Of a DNA stretch of 64,000 nt, positions 1-11,203 are shown piece after piece. The stretch is taken from the NCBI GenBank assembly GCA_032622095.1, contig CP136062.1, positions 155,986,875 to 156,050,874 of the forward strand, written 5' to 3'. Position numbers and translations under genes: made by a program. Under the pieces are notes generated by a model that saw only the letters and a program-made list of their open reading frames with translations, made no database searches and was not told where the DNA came from. This DNA comes from Siphonodentalium dalli (lineage: Eukaryota; Mollusca; Scaphopoda; Gadilida; Siphonodentaliidae). Numbering within the stretch: the first letter of the stretch is position 1; each line of letters opens with the position of its first letter.

Positions 1-20
1 GTAATTGATTCCACATTTCA

Positions 21-37
21 CTCTAGAATATATAGAG
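21..37. repeat. Short dyad ctcta...tagag around a TATA-like core
   Basis: The arms ctcta and tagag flank gaatata. The left arm includes the XbaI-type site tctaga, normally once per monomer. It is lost in monomers that read ctctcgaat (for example 11220, 14890, 18559, 22496) or ctctaaaat (13372, 17041, 20881, 24650). A TATA-like word alone is weak evidence for a promoter in AT-rich DNA, so no promoter is called. Confidence 0.6.
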
Positions 38-85
38 GCAATGGGAAAAAAATATTTGGGCACCTGAATGGGATTTTGGGCTCTA

Positions 86-111
86 TTCAGGGGAGATATT
101 TGTTTTTTTTT
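86..111. repeat. Hypervariable G-run / T-run tract
   Basis: This is the most variable part of the monomer. Between ctattc and aatggtt the array shows caggggagat, caggggggat, cgggggggat, caagggggat, caggagggat, cagaggggat and ctggggggat, followed by T runs of about 6 to 9. Most 1-bp changes in monomer length come from this tract or from the A run before it. The variants are inherited by HOR position, so the tract works as a barcode for monomer type. Confidence 0.9.
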
Positions 112-114
112 ATG

Positions 115-282
115 GTTAAATTTGTATATTTAACTGGAATTGGGTCCTGTAAAGGTATATACTTCTAGGTCTCCTAGTGTTTTTGGAAATATCTGCATCA
201 GTATAAGAAGATTTGCAAAAGTTTGGGCTTCTTAGTGGGTTTTAAGGGTATGGAGACAGCCCAACACCCACAGCACCCATGA
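115..282. repeat. Internal segment A of the monomer
   Basis: Segment A is homologous to segment B. The left ends align at an offset of 176 bases (gttaaat at 115 and 291) and the right ends at 184 (gtttgggct at 221 and 405). A is therefore about 8 bases shorter in its middle. The right-hand 62 bases (221-282 against 405-466) differ at only three positions in this monomer and usually two elsewhere: cttag against ctcag, and tatgg against tattg. The middle is more diverged and in A reads tagtgtttttggaaat. The pair is an old internal duplication now carried by every 538-bp unit. Confidence 0.9.
165..177. repeat. Short dyad ctagg-tct-cctag
   Basis: A perfect 5-bp inverted repeat with a 3-base spacer in segment A, kept in nearly every monomer. 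The corresponding part of segment B and the edge units lack it. No function is suggested by the sequence. Confidence 0.7.
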
Positions 283-318
283 CAATTCAAGTTAAATTGG
301 TATATTTAACTTGAATTG
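283..318. repeat. 36-bp perfect inverted repeat (15-bp arms, 6-base loop)
   Basis: The left arm caattcaagttaaat is the exact reverse complement of the right arm atttaacttgaattg, with tggtat between them. It sits at the junction of segments A and B and recurs in nearly every 538-bp monomer. Occasional arm mutants exist, for example aacgtgaatt near 11068, 14737 and 18407, and actttaatt in many monomers from 33007 onward. In single-stranded form it could make a stable AT-rich hairpin or cruciform. Segment A keeps only a 7-bp version (gttaaat and atttaac). Confidence 0.93.
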
Positions 319-466
319 GGCCATATGACTCATTATATGTATCTACTTCCAACACTTTTGTTGTTTGTGGATAGGTATGCATCTATGCAAATGGTTTGCA
401 CAAAGTTTGGGCTCCTCAGTGGGTTTTAAGGGTATTGAGACAGCCCAACACCCACAGCACCCATGA
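291..466. repeat. Internal segment B of the monomer
   Basis: B is the second copy of the A/B segment. Its middle differs from A and holds gacccattatatgtatct, then ggataggtatgcatctatg, and then the octamer-like atgcaaat. It ends in the same cacccatga as A and runs directly into segment C. Recurrent variants mark monomer types: gactcatt, gacctatt or ataacccatt; gtttgtgg, gtctgtgg or gtttatgg; and gggctcc or ggtctcc. Confidence 0.9.
385..400. other. Octamer-like word atgcaaat inside a short dyad
   Basis: The word atgcaaat (385-392) matches the canonical POU-factor octamer. It lies in a 15-bp dyad, tgcaaa-tgg-tttgca (386-400), with an atgcat 8 bases upstream (377-382). It recurs in almost every monomer. 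In the 4-mer domain the following cac becomes cat, so the dyad grows to 17 bp (for example 37387-37403). Binding is not shown by the sequence; any array of this composition could carry such a word by chance and amplify it. Confidence 0.6.
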
Positions 467-652
467 TAAAACCATACAGCACCCGTGCCTATGAAAACAT
501 ATTTCTGAGTCAGCCATCTCTCAGACTATACCCATTCTGTAAATGATTCCACATTTCACTCTAGAATATATAGAGGCAATGGGAAAAAAATATTTGGGCA
601 CCTGAATGGGATTTTGGGCTCTATTCGGGGTGGATATTTGGTTTTTTTAATG
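467..652. repeat. Internal segment C of the monomer (unduplicated part)
   Basis: This stretch of about 186 bp spans the arbitrary monomer boundary at 538/539 and occurs once per unit. It holds the conserved acccgtgcc, which carries the one regular CpG, then a pyrimidine-rich catctctc, an XbaI-type tctaga followed by atatatag, an A run, two tttgggc words about 25 bp apart, and the variable G/T tract. It is present in recognisable form in the decayed units at the right edge, so it belongs to the older repeat. Confidence 0.85.
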
Positions 653-2152
653 GTTAAATTTGTATATTTAACTGGAATTGGGTCCTGTAAAGGTATATAC
701 TTCTAGGTCTCCTAGTGTTTTTGGAAATATCTGCATCAGTATAAGAAGATTTGCAAAAGTTTGGGCTCCTTAGTGGGTTTTAAGGGTATGGAGACAGCCC
801 AACACCCACAGCACCCATGACAATTCAAGTTAAATTGGTATATTTAACTTGAATTGGGCCATATGACCCATTATATGTATCTACTTCCAACACTTTTGTT
901 GTCTGTGTATAGGTATGCATCTATGCAAATGGTTTGCACAAAGTTTGGGCTCCTCAGTGGGTTTTAAGGGTATTGAGACAGCCCAACACCCACAGCACCC
1001 ATGATAAAACCATACAGCACCCGTGCCTATGAAAACATATTTCTGAGTCAGCCATCTCTCAGACTATACCCATTCTGTAATTGATTCCACATTTCACTCT
1101 AGAATATATAGAGGCAATGGGAAAAAAATATTTGGGCACCTGAATGGGATTTTGGGCTCTATTCAGGGGAGATATTTGTTTTTTTTAATGGTTAAATTTG
1201 TATATTTAACTGGAATTGGGTCCTGTAAAGGTATATACTTCTAGGTCTCCTAGTGTTTTTGGAAATATCTGCATCAGTATAAGAAGATTTGCAAAAGTTT
1301 GGGCTCCTTAGTGGGTTTTAAGGGTATGGAGACAGCCCAACACCCACAGCACCCATGACAATTCAAGTTAAATTGGTATATTTAACTTGAATTGGGCCAT
1401 ATGACCCATTATATGTATCTACTTCCAACACTTTTGTTGTCTGTGGATAGGTATGCATCTATGCAAATGGTTTGCACAAAGTTTGGGCTCCTCAGTGGGT
1501 TTTAAGGGTATTGAGACAGCCCAACACCCACAGCACCCATGATAAAACCATACAGCACCCGTGCCTATGAAAACATATTTCTGAGTCAGCCATCTCTCAG
1601 ACTATACCCATTCTGTAATTGATTCCACATTTCACTCTAGAATATATAGAGGCAATGGGAAAAAAATATTTGGGCACCTGAATGGGATTTTGGGCTCTAT
1701 TCAGGGGAGATATTTGTTTTTTTTTATGGTTAAATTTGTATATTTAACTGGAATTGGGTCCTGTAAAGGTATATACTTCTAGGTCTCCTAGTGTTTTTGG
1801 AAATATCTGCATCAGTATAAGAAGATTTGCAAAAGTTTGGGCTTCTTAGTGGGTTTTAAGGGTATGGAGACAGCCCAACACCCACAGCACCCATGACAAT
1901 TCAAGTTAAATTGGTATATTTAACTTGAATTGGGCCATATGACTCATTATATGTATCTACTTCCAACACTTTTGTTGTTTGTGGATAGGTATGCATCTAT
2001 GCAAATGGTTTGCACAAAGTTTGGGCTCCTCAGTGGGTTTTAAGGGTATTGAGACAGCCCAACACCCACAGCACCCATGATAAAACCATACAGCACACGT
2101 GCCTATGAAAACATATTTCTGAGTCAGCCATCTCTCAGACTATACCCATTCT

Positions 2153-5100
2153 GTAAATGATTCCACATTTCACTCTAGAATATATAGAGGCAATGGGAAA
2201 AAAATATTTGGGCACCTGAATGGGATTTTGGGCTCTATTCGGGGGGGATATTTGGTTTTTTTAATGGTTAAATTTGTATATTTAACTGGAATTGGGTCCT
2301 GTAAAGGTATATACTTCTAGGTCTCCTAGTGTTTTTGGAAATATCTGCATCAGTATAAGAAGATTTGCAAAAGTTTGGGCTCCTTAGTGGGTTTTAAGGG
2401 TATGGAGACAGCCCAACACCCACAGCACCCATGACAATTCAAGTTAAATTGGTATATTTAACTTGAATTGGGCCATATAACCCATTATATGTATCTACTT
2501 CCAACACTTTTGTTGTTTGTGGATAGGTATGTATCTATGCAAATGGTTTGCACAAAGTTTGGGCTCCTCAGTGGGTTTTAAGGGTATTGAGACAGCCCAA
2601 CACCAACAGCACCCATGATAAAACCATACAGCACCCGTGCCTATGAAAACATATTTCTGAGTCAGCCATCTCTCAGACTATACCCATTCTGTAAATGATT
2701 CCACATTTCACTCTAGAATATATAGAGGCAATGGGAAAAAAATATTTGGGCACCTGAATGGGATTTTGGGCTCTATTCAGGGGGGATATTTGTTTTTTTT
2801 AATGGTTAAATTTGTATATTTAACTGGAATTGGGTCCTGTAAAGGTATATACTTCTAGGTCTCCTAGTGTTTTTGGAAATATCTGCATCAGTATAAGAAG
2901 ATTTGCAAAAGTTTGGGCTCCTTAGTGGGTTTTAAGGGTATGGAGACAGCCCAACACCCACAGCACCCATGACAATTCAAGTTAAATTGGTATATTTAAC
3001 TTGAATTGGGCCATATGACTCATTATATGTATCTACTTCCAACACTTTTGTTGTTTGTGGATAGGTATGCATCTATGCAAATGGTTTGCACAAAGTTTGG
3101 GCTCCTCGGTGGGTTTTAAGGGTATTGAGACAGCCCAACACCCACAGCACCCATGATAAAACCATACAGCACCCGTGCCTATGAAAATATATTTCTGAGT
3201 CAGCCATCTCTCAGACTATACCCATTCTGTAAATGATTCCACATTTCACTCTAGAATATATAGAGGCAATGGGAACAAAATATTTGGGCACCTGAATGGG
3301 ATTTTGGGCTTTATTCAGGGGGGATATTTTGTTTTTTTAATGGTTAAATTGGTATATTTAACTGGAATTGGGTTCTGTAAAGGTATATACTTCTAGGTCT
3401 CCTAGTGTTTTTGGAAATATCTGCATCAGTATAAGAAAATTTGCAAAAGTTTGGGCTCCTTAGTGGGTTTTAAGGGTATGGAGACAGCCCAACACCCACA
3501 GCACCCATGACAATTCAAGTTAAATTGGTATATTTAACTTGAATTGGGCCATATGACCCATTATATGTATCTACTTCCAACACTTTTGTTGTCTGTGGAT
3601 AGGTATGCATCTATGCAAATGGTTTGCACAAAGTTTGGGCTCCTCAGTGGGTTTTAAGGGTATTGAGACAGCCCAACACCCACAGCACCCATGATAAAAC
3701 CATACAGCACCCGTGCCTATGAAAACATATTTCTGAGTCAGCCATCTCTCAGACTATACCATTCTGTAATTGATTCCACATTTCACTCTAGAATATATAG
3801 AGGCAATGGGAAAAAAAATATTTGGGCACCTGAATGGGATTTTGGGCTCTATTCGGGGGGGATATTTGGTTTTTTTAATGGTTAAATTTGTATATTTAAC
3901 TGGAATTGGGTCCTGTAAAGGTATATACTTCTAGGTCTCCTAGTGTTTTTGGAAATATCTGCATCAGTATAAGAAGATTTGCAAAAGTTTGGGCTCCTTA
4001 GTGGGTTTTAAGGGTATGGAGACAGCCCAACACCCACAGCACCCATGACAATTCAAGTTAAATTGGTATATTTAACTTGAATTGGGCCATATAACCCATT
4101 ATATGTATCTACTTCCAACACTTTTGTTGTTTGTGGATAGGTATGTATCTATGCAAATGGTTTGCACAAAGTTTGGGCTCCTCAGTGGGTTTTAAGGGTA
4201 TTGAGACAGCCCAACACCAACAGCACCCATGATAAAACCATACAGCACCCGTGCCTATGAAAACATATTTCTGAGTCAGCCATCTCTCAGACTATACCCA
4301 TTCTGTAAATGATTCCACATTTCACTCTAGAATATATAGAGGCAATGGGAAAAAAATATTTGGGCACCTGAATGGGATTTTGGGCTCTATTCAGGGGGGA
4401 TATTTGTTTTTTTTAATGGTTAAATTTGTATATTTAACTGGAATTGGGTCCTGTAAAGGTATATACTTCTAGGTCTCCTAGTGTTTTTGGAAATATCTGC
4501 ATCAGTATAAGAAGATTTGCAAAAGTTTGGGCTCCTTAGTGGGTTTTAAGGGTATGGAGACAGCCCAACACCCACAGCACCCATGACAATTCAAGTTAAA
4601 TTGGTATATTTAACTTGAATTGGGCCATATGACTCATTATATGTATCTACTTCCAACACTTTTGTTGTTTGTGGATAGGTATGCATCTATGCAAATGGTT
4701 TGCACAAAGTTTGGGCTCCTCGGTGGGTTTTAAGGGTATTGAGACAGCCCAACACCCACAGCACCCATGATAAAACCATACAGCACCCGTGCCTATGAAA
4801 ATATATTTCTGAGTCAGCCATCTCTCAGACTATACCCATTCTGTAAATGATTCCACATTTCACTCTAGAATATATAGAGGCAATGGGAACAAAATATTTG
4901 GGCACCTGAATGGGATTTTGGGCTTTATTCAGGGGGGATATTTTGTTTTTTTAATGGTTAAATTGGTATATTTAACTGGAATTGGGTTCTGTAAAGGTAT
5001 ATACTTCTAGGTCTCCTAGTGTTTTTGGAAATATCTGCATCAGTATAAGAAAATTTGCAAAAGTTTGGGCTCCTTAGTGGGTTTTAAGGGTATGGAGACA

Positions 5101-5379
5101 GCCCAACACCCACAGCACCCATGACAATTCAAGTTAAATTGGTATATTTAACTTGAATTGGGCCATATGACCCATTATATGTATCTACTTCCAACACTTT
5201 TGTTGTCTGTGGATAGGTATGCATCTATGCAAATGGTTTGCACAAAGTTTGGGCTCCTCAGTGGGTTTTAAGGGTATTGAGACAGCCCAACACCCACAGC
5301 ACCCATGATAAAACCATACAGCACCCGTGCCTATGAAAACATATTTCTGAGTCAGCCATCTCTCAGACTATACCATTCT
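2153..5379. repeat. Two tandem copies of a trimer HOR
   Basis: The copies are 2153-3765 (starts 2153, 2691, 3229) and 3766-5379 (starts 3766, 4305, 4843). Shared private variants prove the relationship: ggtatgtatc and caccaacag in the first monomer, tcctcggtgg and gaaaatatat in the second, and gggaacaaaa, ctttattcagg, gggttctg and agaaaattt in the third. Each copy ends with the same lost C (tataccattctg). The second copy has one extra A in its first A run, so it is 1 bp longer. Confidence 0.92.
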
Positions 5380-8300
5380 GTAATTGATTCCACATTTCAC
5401 TCTAGAATATATAGAGGCAATGGGAAAAAAATATTTGGGCACCTGAATGGGATTTTGGGCTCTATTCAGGGGAGATATTTGTTTTTTTTAATGGTTAAAT
5501 TTGTATATTTAACTGTAATTGGGTCCTGTAAAGGTATATACTTCTAGGTCTCCTAGTGTTTTTGGAAATATCTGCATCAGTATAAGAAGATTTGCAAAAG
5601 TTTGGGCTCCTTAGTGGGTTTTAAGGGTATGGAGACAGCCCAACACCCACAGCACCCATGACAATTCAAGTTAAATTGGTATATTTAACTTGAATTGGGC
5701 CATATGACTCATTATATGTATCTACTTCCAACACTTTTGTTGTTTGTGGATAGGTATGCATCTATGCAAATGGTTTGCACAAAGTTTGGGCTCCTCAGTG
5801 GGTTTTAAGGGTATTGAGACAGCCCAACACCCACAGCACCCATGATAAAACCATACAGCACCCGTGCCTATGAAAACATATTTCTGAGTCAGCCATCTCT
5901 CAGACTATACCCATTCTGTAAATGATTCCACATTTCACTCTAGAATATATAGAGGCAATGGGAAAAAAATATTTGGGCACCTGAATGGGATTTTGGGCTC
6001 TATTCGGGGGGGATATTTGGTTTTTTTAATGGTTAAATTTGTATATTTAACTGGAATTGGGTCCTGTAAAGGTATATACTTCTAGGTCTCCTAGTGTTTT
6101 TGGAAATATCTGCATCAGTATAAGAATATTTGCAAAAGTTTGGGCTCCTTAGTGGGTTTTAAGGGTATGGAGACAGCCCAACACCCACAGCACCCATGAC
6201 AATTCAAGTTAAATTGGTATATTTAACTTGAATTGGGCCATATGACCCATTATATGTATCTACTTCCAACACTTTTGTTGTCTGTGGATAGGTATGCATC
6301 TATGCAAATGGTTTGCACAAAGTTTGGGCTCCTCAGTGGGTTTTAAGGGTATTGAGACAGCCCAACACCCACAGCACCCATGATAAAACCATACAGCACC
6401 CGTGCCTATGAAAACATATTTCTGAGTCAGCCATCTCTCAGACTATACCCATTCTGTAAATGATTCCACATTTCACTCTAGAATATATAGAGGCAATGGG
6501 AAAAAAATATTTGGGCACCTGAATGGGATTTTGGGCTCTATTCGGGGGGGATATTTGGTTTTTTTAATGGTTAAATTTGTATATTTAACTGGAATTGGGT
6601 CCTGTAAAGGTATATACTTCTAGGTCTCCTAGTGTTTTTGGAAATATCTGCATCAGTATAAGAATATTTGCAAAAGTTTGGGCTCCTTAGTGGGTTTTAA
6701 GGGTATGGAGACAGCCCAACACCCACAGCACCCATGACAATTCAAGTTAAATTGGTATATTTAACTTGAATTGGGCCATATGACCCATTATATGTATCTA
6801 CTTCCAACACTTTTGTTGTCTGTGGATAGGTATGCATCTATGCAAATGGTTTGCACAAAGTTTGGGCTCCTCAGTGGGTTTTAAGGGTATTGAGACAGCC
6901 CAACACCCACAGCACCCATGATAAAACCATACAGCACCCGTGCCTATGAAAACATATTTCTGAGTCAGCCATCTCTCAGACTATACCCATTCTGTAAATG
7001 ATTCCACATTTCACTCTAGAATATATAGAGGCAATGGGAAAAAAATATTTGGGCACCTGAATGGGATTTTGGGCTCTATTCAGGGGAGATATTTTTTTTT
7101 TTTATGGTTAAATTTGTATATTTAACTGGAATTGGGTCCTGTAAAGGTATATACTTCTAGGTCTCCTAGTGTTTTTGGAAATATCTGCATCAGTATAAGA
7201 AGATTTGCAAAAGTTTGGGCTCCTTAGTGGGTTTTAAGGGTATGGAGACAGCCCAACACCCACAGCACCCATGACAATTCAAGTTAAATTGGTATATTTA
7301 ACTTGAATTGGGCCATATGACTCATTATATGTATCTACTTCCAACACTTTTGTTGTTTGTGGATAGGTATGCATCTATGCAAATGGTTTGCACAAAGTGT
7401 GGGCTCCTCAGTGGGTTTTAAGGGTATTGAGACAGCCCAACACCCACAGCACCCATGATAAAACCATACAGCACCCGTGCCTATGAAAACATATTTCTGA
7501 GTCAGCCATCTCTCAGACTATACCCATTCTGTAAATGATTCCACATTTCACTCTAGAATATATAGAGGCAATGGGAAAAAAATATTTGGGCACCTGAATG
7601 GGATTTTGGGCTCTATTTGGGGGGGATATTTGGTTTTTTTAATGGTTAAATTTGTATATTTAACTGGAATTGGGTCCTGTAAAGGTATATACTTCTAGGT
7701 CTCCTAGTGTTTTTGGAAATATCTGCATCAGTATAAGAAGATTTGCAAAAGTTTGGGCTCATTAGTGGGTTTTAAGGGTATGGAGACAGCCCAACACCCA
7801 CAGCACCCATGACAATTCAAGTTAAATTGGTATATTTAACTTGAATTGGGCCATATGACCCATTATATGTATCTACTTCCAACACTTTTGTTGTTTGTGG
7901 ATAGGTATGCATCTATGCAAATGGTTTGCACAAAGTTTGGGCTCCTCAGTGGGTTTTAAGGGTATTGAGACAGCTCAACACCCACAGCACCCATGATAAA
8001 ACCATACAGCACCCGTGCCTATGAAAACATATTTCTGAATCAGCCATCTCTCAGACTATACTCATTCTGTAAATGATTCCATATTTCACTCTAGAATATA
8101 TAGAGGCAATGGGAAAAAAATATTTGGGCACCTGAATGGGATTTTGGGCTCTATTCAGGGGGGATATTTGTTTTTTTTAATGGTTAAATTTGTATATTTA
8201 ACTGGAATTGGGTCCTGTAAAGGTATATACTTCTAGGTCTCCTAGTGTTTTTGGAAATATCTGCATCAGTATAAGAAGATTTGCAAAAGTTTGGGCTCCT

Positions 8301-8606
8301 TAGTGGGTTTTAAGGGTATGGAGACAGCCCAACACCCACAGCACCCATGACAATTCAAGTTAAATTGGTATATTTAACTTGAATTGGGCCATATGACTCA
8401 TTATATGTATCTACTTTCAACACTTTTGTTGTTTGTGGATAGGTATGCATCTATGCAAATGGTTTGCACAAAGTTTGGGCTCCTCAGTGGGTTTTAAGGG
8501 TATTGAGACATCCCAACACCCACAGCACCCATGATAAAACCATACAGCACCCGTGCCTATGAAAATATATTTCTGAGTCAGCCATCTCTCAGACTATACC
8601 CATTCT
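5380..8606. repeat. Irregular monomers including an apparently identical pair
   Basis: Starts are 5380, 5918, 6456, 6994, 7531 and 8069. Monomers 5918-6455 and 6456-6993 share cgggggggat, agaatatttg and gtctgtgg, and I see no difference between them, so this is a very recent single-unit duplication. The monomer at 6994 has an uninterrupted run of 12 T where others have a G, and is 537 bp. The one at 7531 has a G run beginning atttgggg and a private ggctcattag. Confidence 0.85.
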
Positions 8607-10758
8607 GTAAATGATTCCACATTTCACTCTAGAATATATAGAGGCAATGGGACAAAAATATTTGGGCACCTGAATGGGATTTTGGGCTTTATTCAGGGGG
8701 GATATTTTGTTTTTTTAATGGTTAAATTGGTATATTTAACTGGAATTGGGTTCTGTAAAGGTATATACTTCTAGGTCTCCTAGTGTTTTTGGAAATATCT
8801 GCATCAGTATAAGAAGATTTGCAAAAGTTTGGGCTCCTTAGTGGGTTTTAAGGGTATGGAGACAGCCCAACACCCACAGCACCCATGACAATTCAAGTTA
8901 AATTGGTATATTTAACTTGAATTGGGCCATATGACCCATTATATGTATCTACTTCCAACACTTTTGTTGTCTGTGGATAGGTATGCATCTATGCAAATGG
9001 TTTGCACAAAGTTTGGGCTCCTCAGTGGGTTTTAAGGGTATTGAGACAGCCCAACACCCACAGCACCCATGATAAAACCATACAGCACCCGTGCCTATGA
9101 AAACATATTTCTGAGTCAGCCATCTCTCAGACTATACCCATTCTGTAATTGATTCCACATTTCACTCTAGAATATATAGAGGCAATGGGAAAAAAATATT
9201 TGGGCACCTGAATGGGATTTTGGGCTCTATTCAGGGGAGATATTTGTTTTTTTTAATGGTTAAATTTGTATATTTAACTGGAATTGAGTCCTGTAAAGGT
9301 ATATACTTCTAGGTCTCCTAGTGTTTTTGGAAATATCTGCATCAGTATAAGAAGATTTGCAAAAGTTTGGGCTCCTTAGTGGGTTTTAAGGGTATGGAGA
9401 CAGCCCAACACCCACAGCACCCATGACAATTCAAGTTAAATTGGTATATTTAACTTGAATTGGGCCATATGACTCATTATATGTATCTACTTCCAACACT
9501 TTTGTTGTTTGTGGATAGGTATGCATCTATGCAAATGGTTTGCACAAAGTTTGGGCTCCTCAGTGGGTTTTAAGGGTATTGAGACAGCCCAACACCCACA
9601 GCACCCATGATAAAACCATACAGCACCCGTGCCTATGAAAATATATTTCTGAGTCAGCCATCTCTCAGACTATACCCATTCTGTAAATGATTCCACATTT
9701 CACTCTAGAATATATAGAGGCAATGGGACAAAAATATTTGGGCACCTGAATGGGATTTTGGGCTTTATTCAGGGGGGATATTTTGTTTTTTTAATGGTTA
9801 AATTGGTATATTTAACTGGAATTGGGTTCTGTAAAGGTATATACTTCTAGGTCTCCTAGTGTTTTTGGAAATATCTGCATCAGTATAAGAAGATTTGCAA
9901 AAGTTTGGGCTCCTTAGTGGGTTTTAAGGGTATGGAGACAGCCCAACACCCACAGCACCCATGACAATTCAAGTTAAATTGGTATATTTAACTTGAATTG
10001 GGCCATATGACCCATTATATGTATCTACTTCCAACACTTTTGTTGTCTGTGGATAGGTATGCATCTATGCAAATGGTTTGCACAAAGTTTGGGCGCCTCA
10101 GTGGGTTTTAAGGGTATTGAGACAGCCCAACACCCACAGCACCCATGATAAAACCATACAGCACCCGTGCCTATGAAAACATATTTCTGAGTCAGCCATC
10201 TCTCAGACTATACCCATTCTGTAATTGATTCCACATTTCACTCTAGAATATATAGAGGCAATGGGAAAAAAATATTTGGGCACCTGAATGGGATTTTGGG
10301 CTCTATTCAGGGGAGATATTTGTTTTTTTTAATGGTTAAATTTGTATATTTAACTGGAATTGGGTCCTGTAAAGGTATATACTTCTAGGTCTCCTAGTGT
10401 TTTTGGAAATATCTGCATCAGTATAAGAAGATTTGCAAAAGTTTGGGCTCCTTAGTGGGTTTTAAGGGTATGGAGACAGCCCAACACCCACAGCACCCAT
10501 GACAATTCAAGTTAAATTGGTATATTTAACTTGAATTGGGCCATATGACCCATTATATGTATCTACTTCCAACACTTTTGTTGTTTGTGGATAGGTATGC
10601 ATCTATGCAAATGGTTTGCACAAAGTTTGGGCTCCTCAGTGGGTTTTAAGGGTATTGAGACAGTCCAAAACCCACAGCACCCATGATAAAACCATACAGT
10701 ACCCGTGCCTATGAAAACATATTTCTGAGTCAGCCATCTCTCAGACTATACCCATTCT
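8607..10758. repeat. Two tandem copies of a dimer HOR
   Basis: The copies are 8607-9682 (starts 8607, 9145) and 9683-10758 (starts 9683, 10221), each 1,076 bp. The first monomers share gggacaaaaa, ctttattcagg and gggttctg; the second ones begin gtaattg and share caggggagat. The last monomer also carries cagtccaaaac and cagtaccc, variants seen again at 14330 and 18001, so it already belongs to the 7-mer family that follows. Confidence 0.88.
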
Positions 10759-11203
10759 GTAAATGATTCCACATTTCACTCTAGAATATATAGAGGCAAT
10801 GGGAAAAACATATTTGGGCACCTGAATGGGATTTTGGGCTCTTTTCAGGGGGGATATTTGGTTTTTTTAATGGTTAAATTTGTATATTTAACTGGAATTG
10901 GGTCATGTAAAGGTATATACTTCTAGGTCTCCTAGTGTTTTTGGAAATATCTGCATCAGTATAAGAAGATTTGCAAAAGTTTGGGCTCCTTAGTGGGTTT
11001 TAAGGGTATGGAGACAGCCCAACACCCACAGCACCCATGACAATTCAAGTTAAATTGGTATATTTAACGTGAATTGGGCCATATGACCCATTATATGTAT
11101 CTACTTCCAACACTTTTGTTGTTTGTGGATAGGTATGCATCTATGCAAATGGTTTGCACAAAGTTTGGGCTCCTCAGTGGGTTTTAAGGGTATTGAGACA
11201 GCC
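10759..11203. repeat. Truncated monomer (97-bp deletion), HOR copy 1
   Basis: Segment B runs to gagacagcc at 11203 and is followed at once by atgattcc at 11204. The last 21 bases or so of B, the start of C and the first four bases of the next monomer are missing. The deletion is 97 bp, giving an effective period of 441. Identical junctions occur in the other two HOR copies, so the deletion happened once, before amplification. I see no clear microhomology at the ends. Confidence 0.95.

Larger units (their letters stand above)
1..538. repeat. Reference satellite monomer (type unit)
   Basis: This first complete unit is used as the coordinate frame. From left to right it holds the end of segment C (1-114), segment A (115-282), an 8-base junction (283-290), segment B (291-466) and the start of the next segment C (467-538). 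It contains a TATA-like stretch at 27-34, a variable G/T tract at 86-111, a 36-bp hairpin at 283-318 and an octamer-like motif at 385-392. Its only CpG is at 484-485. Variants here that recur three monomers later (1615-2152) are the long T run, cttctt in segment A and gactcatt in segment B. The start point of a tandem monomer is arbitrary. Confidence 0.95.
1..2152. repeat. Four monomers, trimer-related
   Basis: Monomer starts are 1, 539, 1077 and 1615. The first and fourth share caggggagat with a nine-base T run, the cttctt variant in segment A and gactcatt in segment B, so the local period is three monomers (1,614 bp). The second carries cggggtggat and gtctgtgtat. The fourth has a private cacacgtg in place of cacccgtg near 2096. 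No gene is present. Confidence 0.8.

Noticed and set aside
21-40. TATA-box promoter at atatatag in each monomer
   Set aside because: A TATA-like word is expected by chance in AT-rich DNA. No start-site context, downstream transcript or terminator is visible.
405-447. Stem-loop formed by ttgggct and agcccaa in segment B (also in A)
   Set aside because: The arms are only 7 bp with a large loop. The two A/B differences inside it are not compensatory, so I see no sign of selection for the structure.
3691-5547. Open frames of 64 and 80 codons on the + strand at 3691 and 5305
   Set aside because: They exist because each monomer lost one C (tataccattctg), shifting past a stop. They are identical at the start because both lie in copies of the same trimer. 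They are satellite sequence and not genes.
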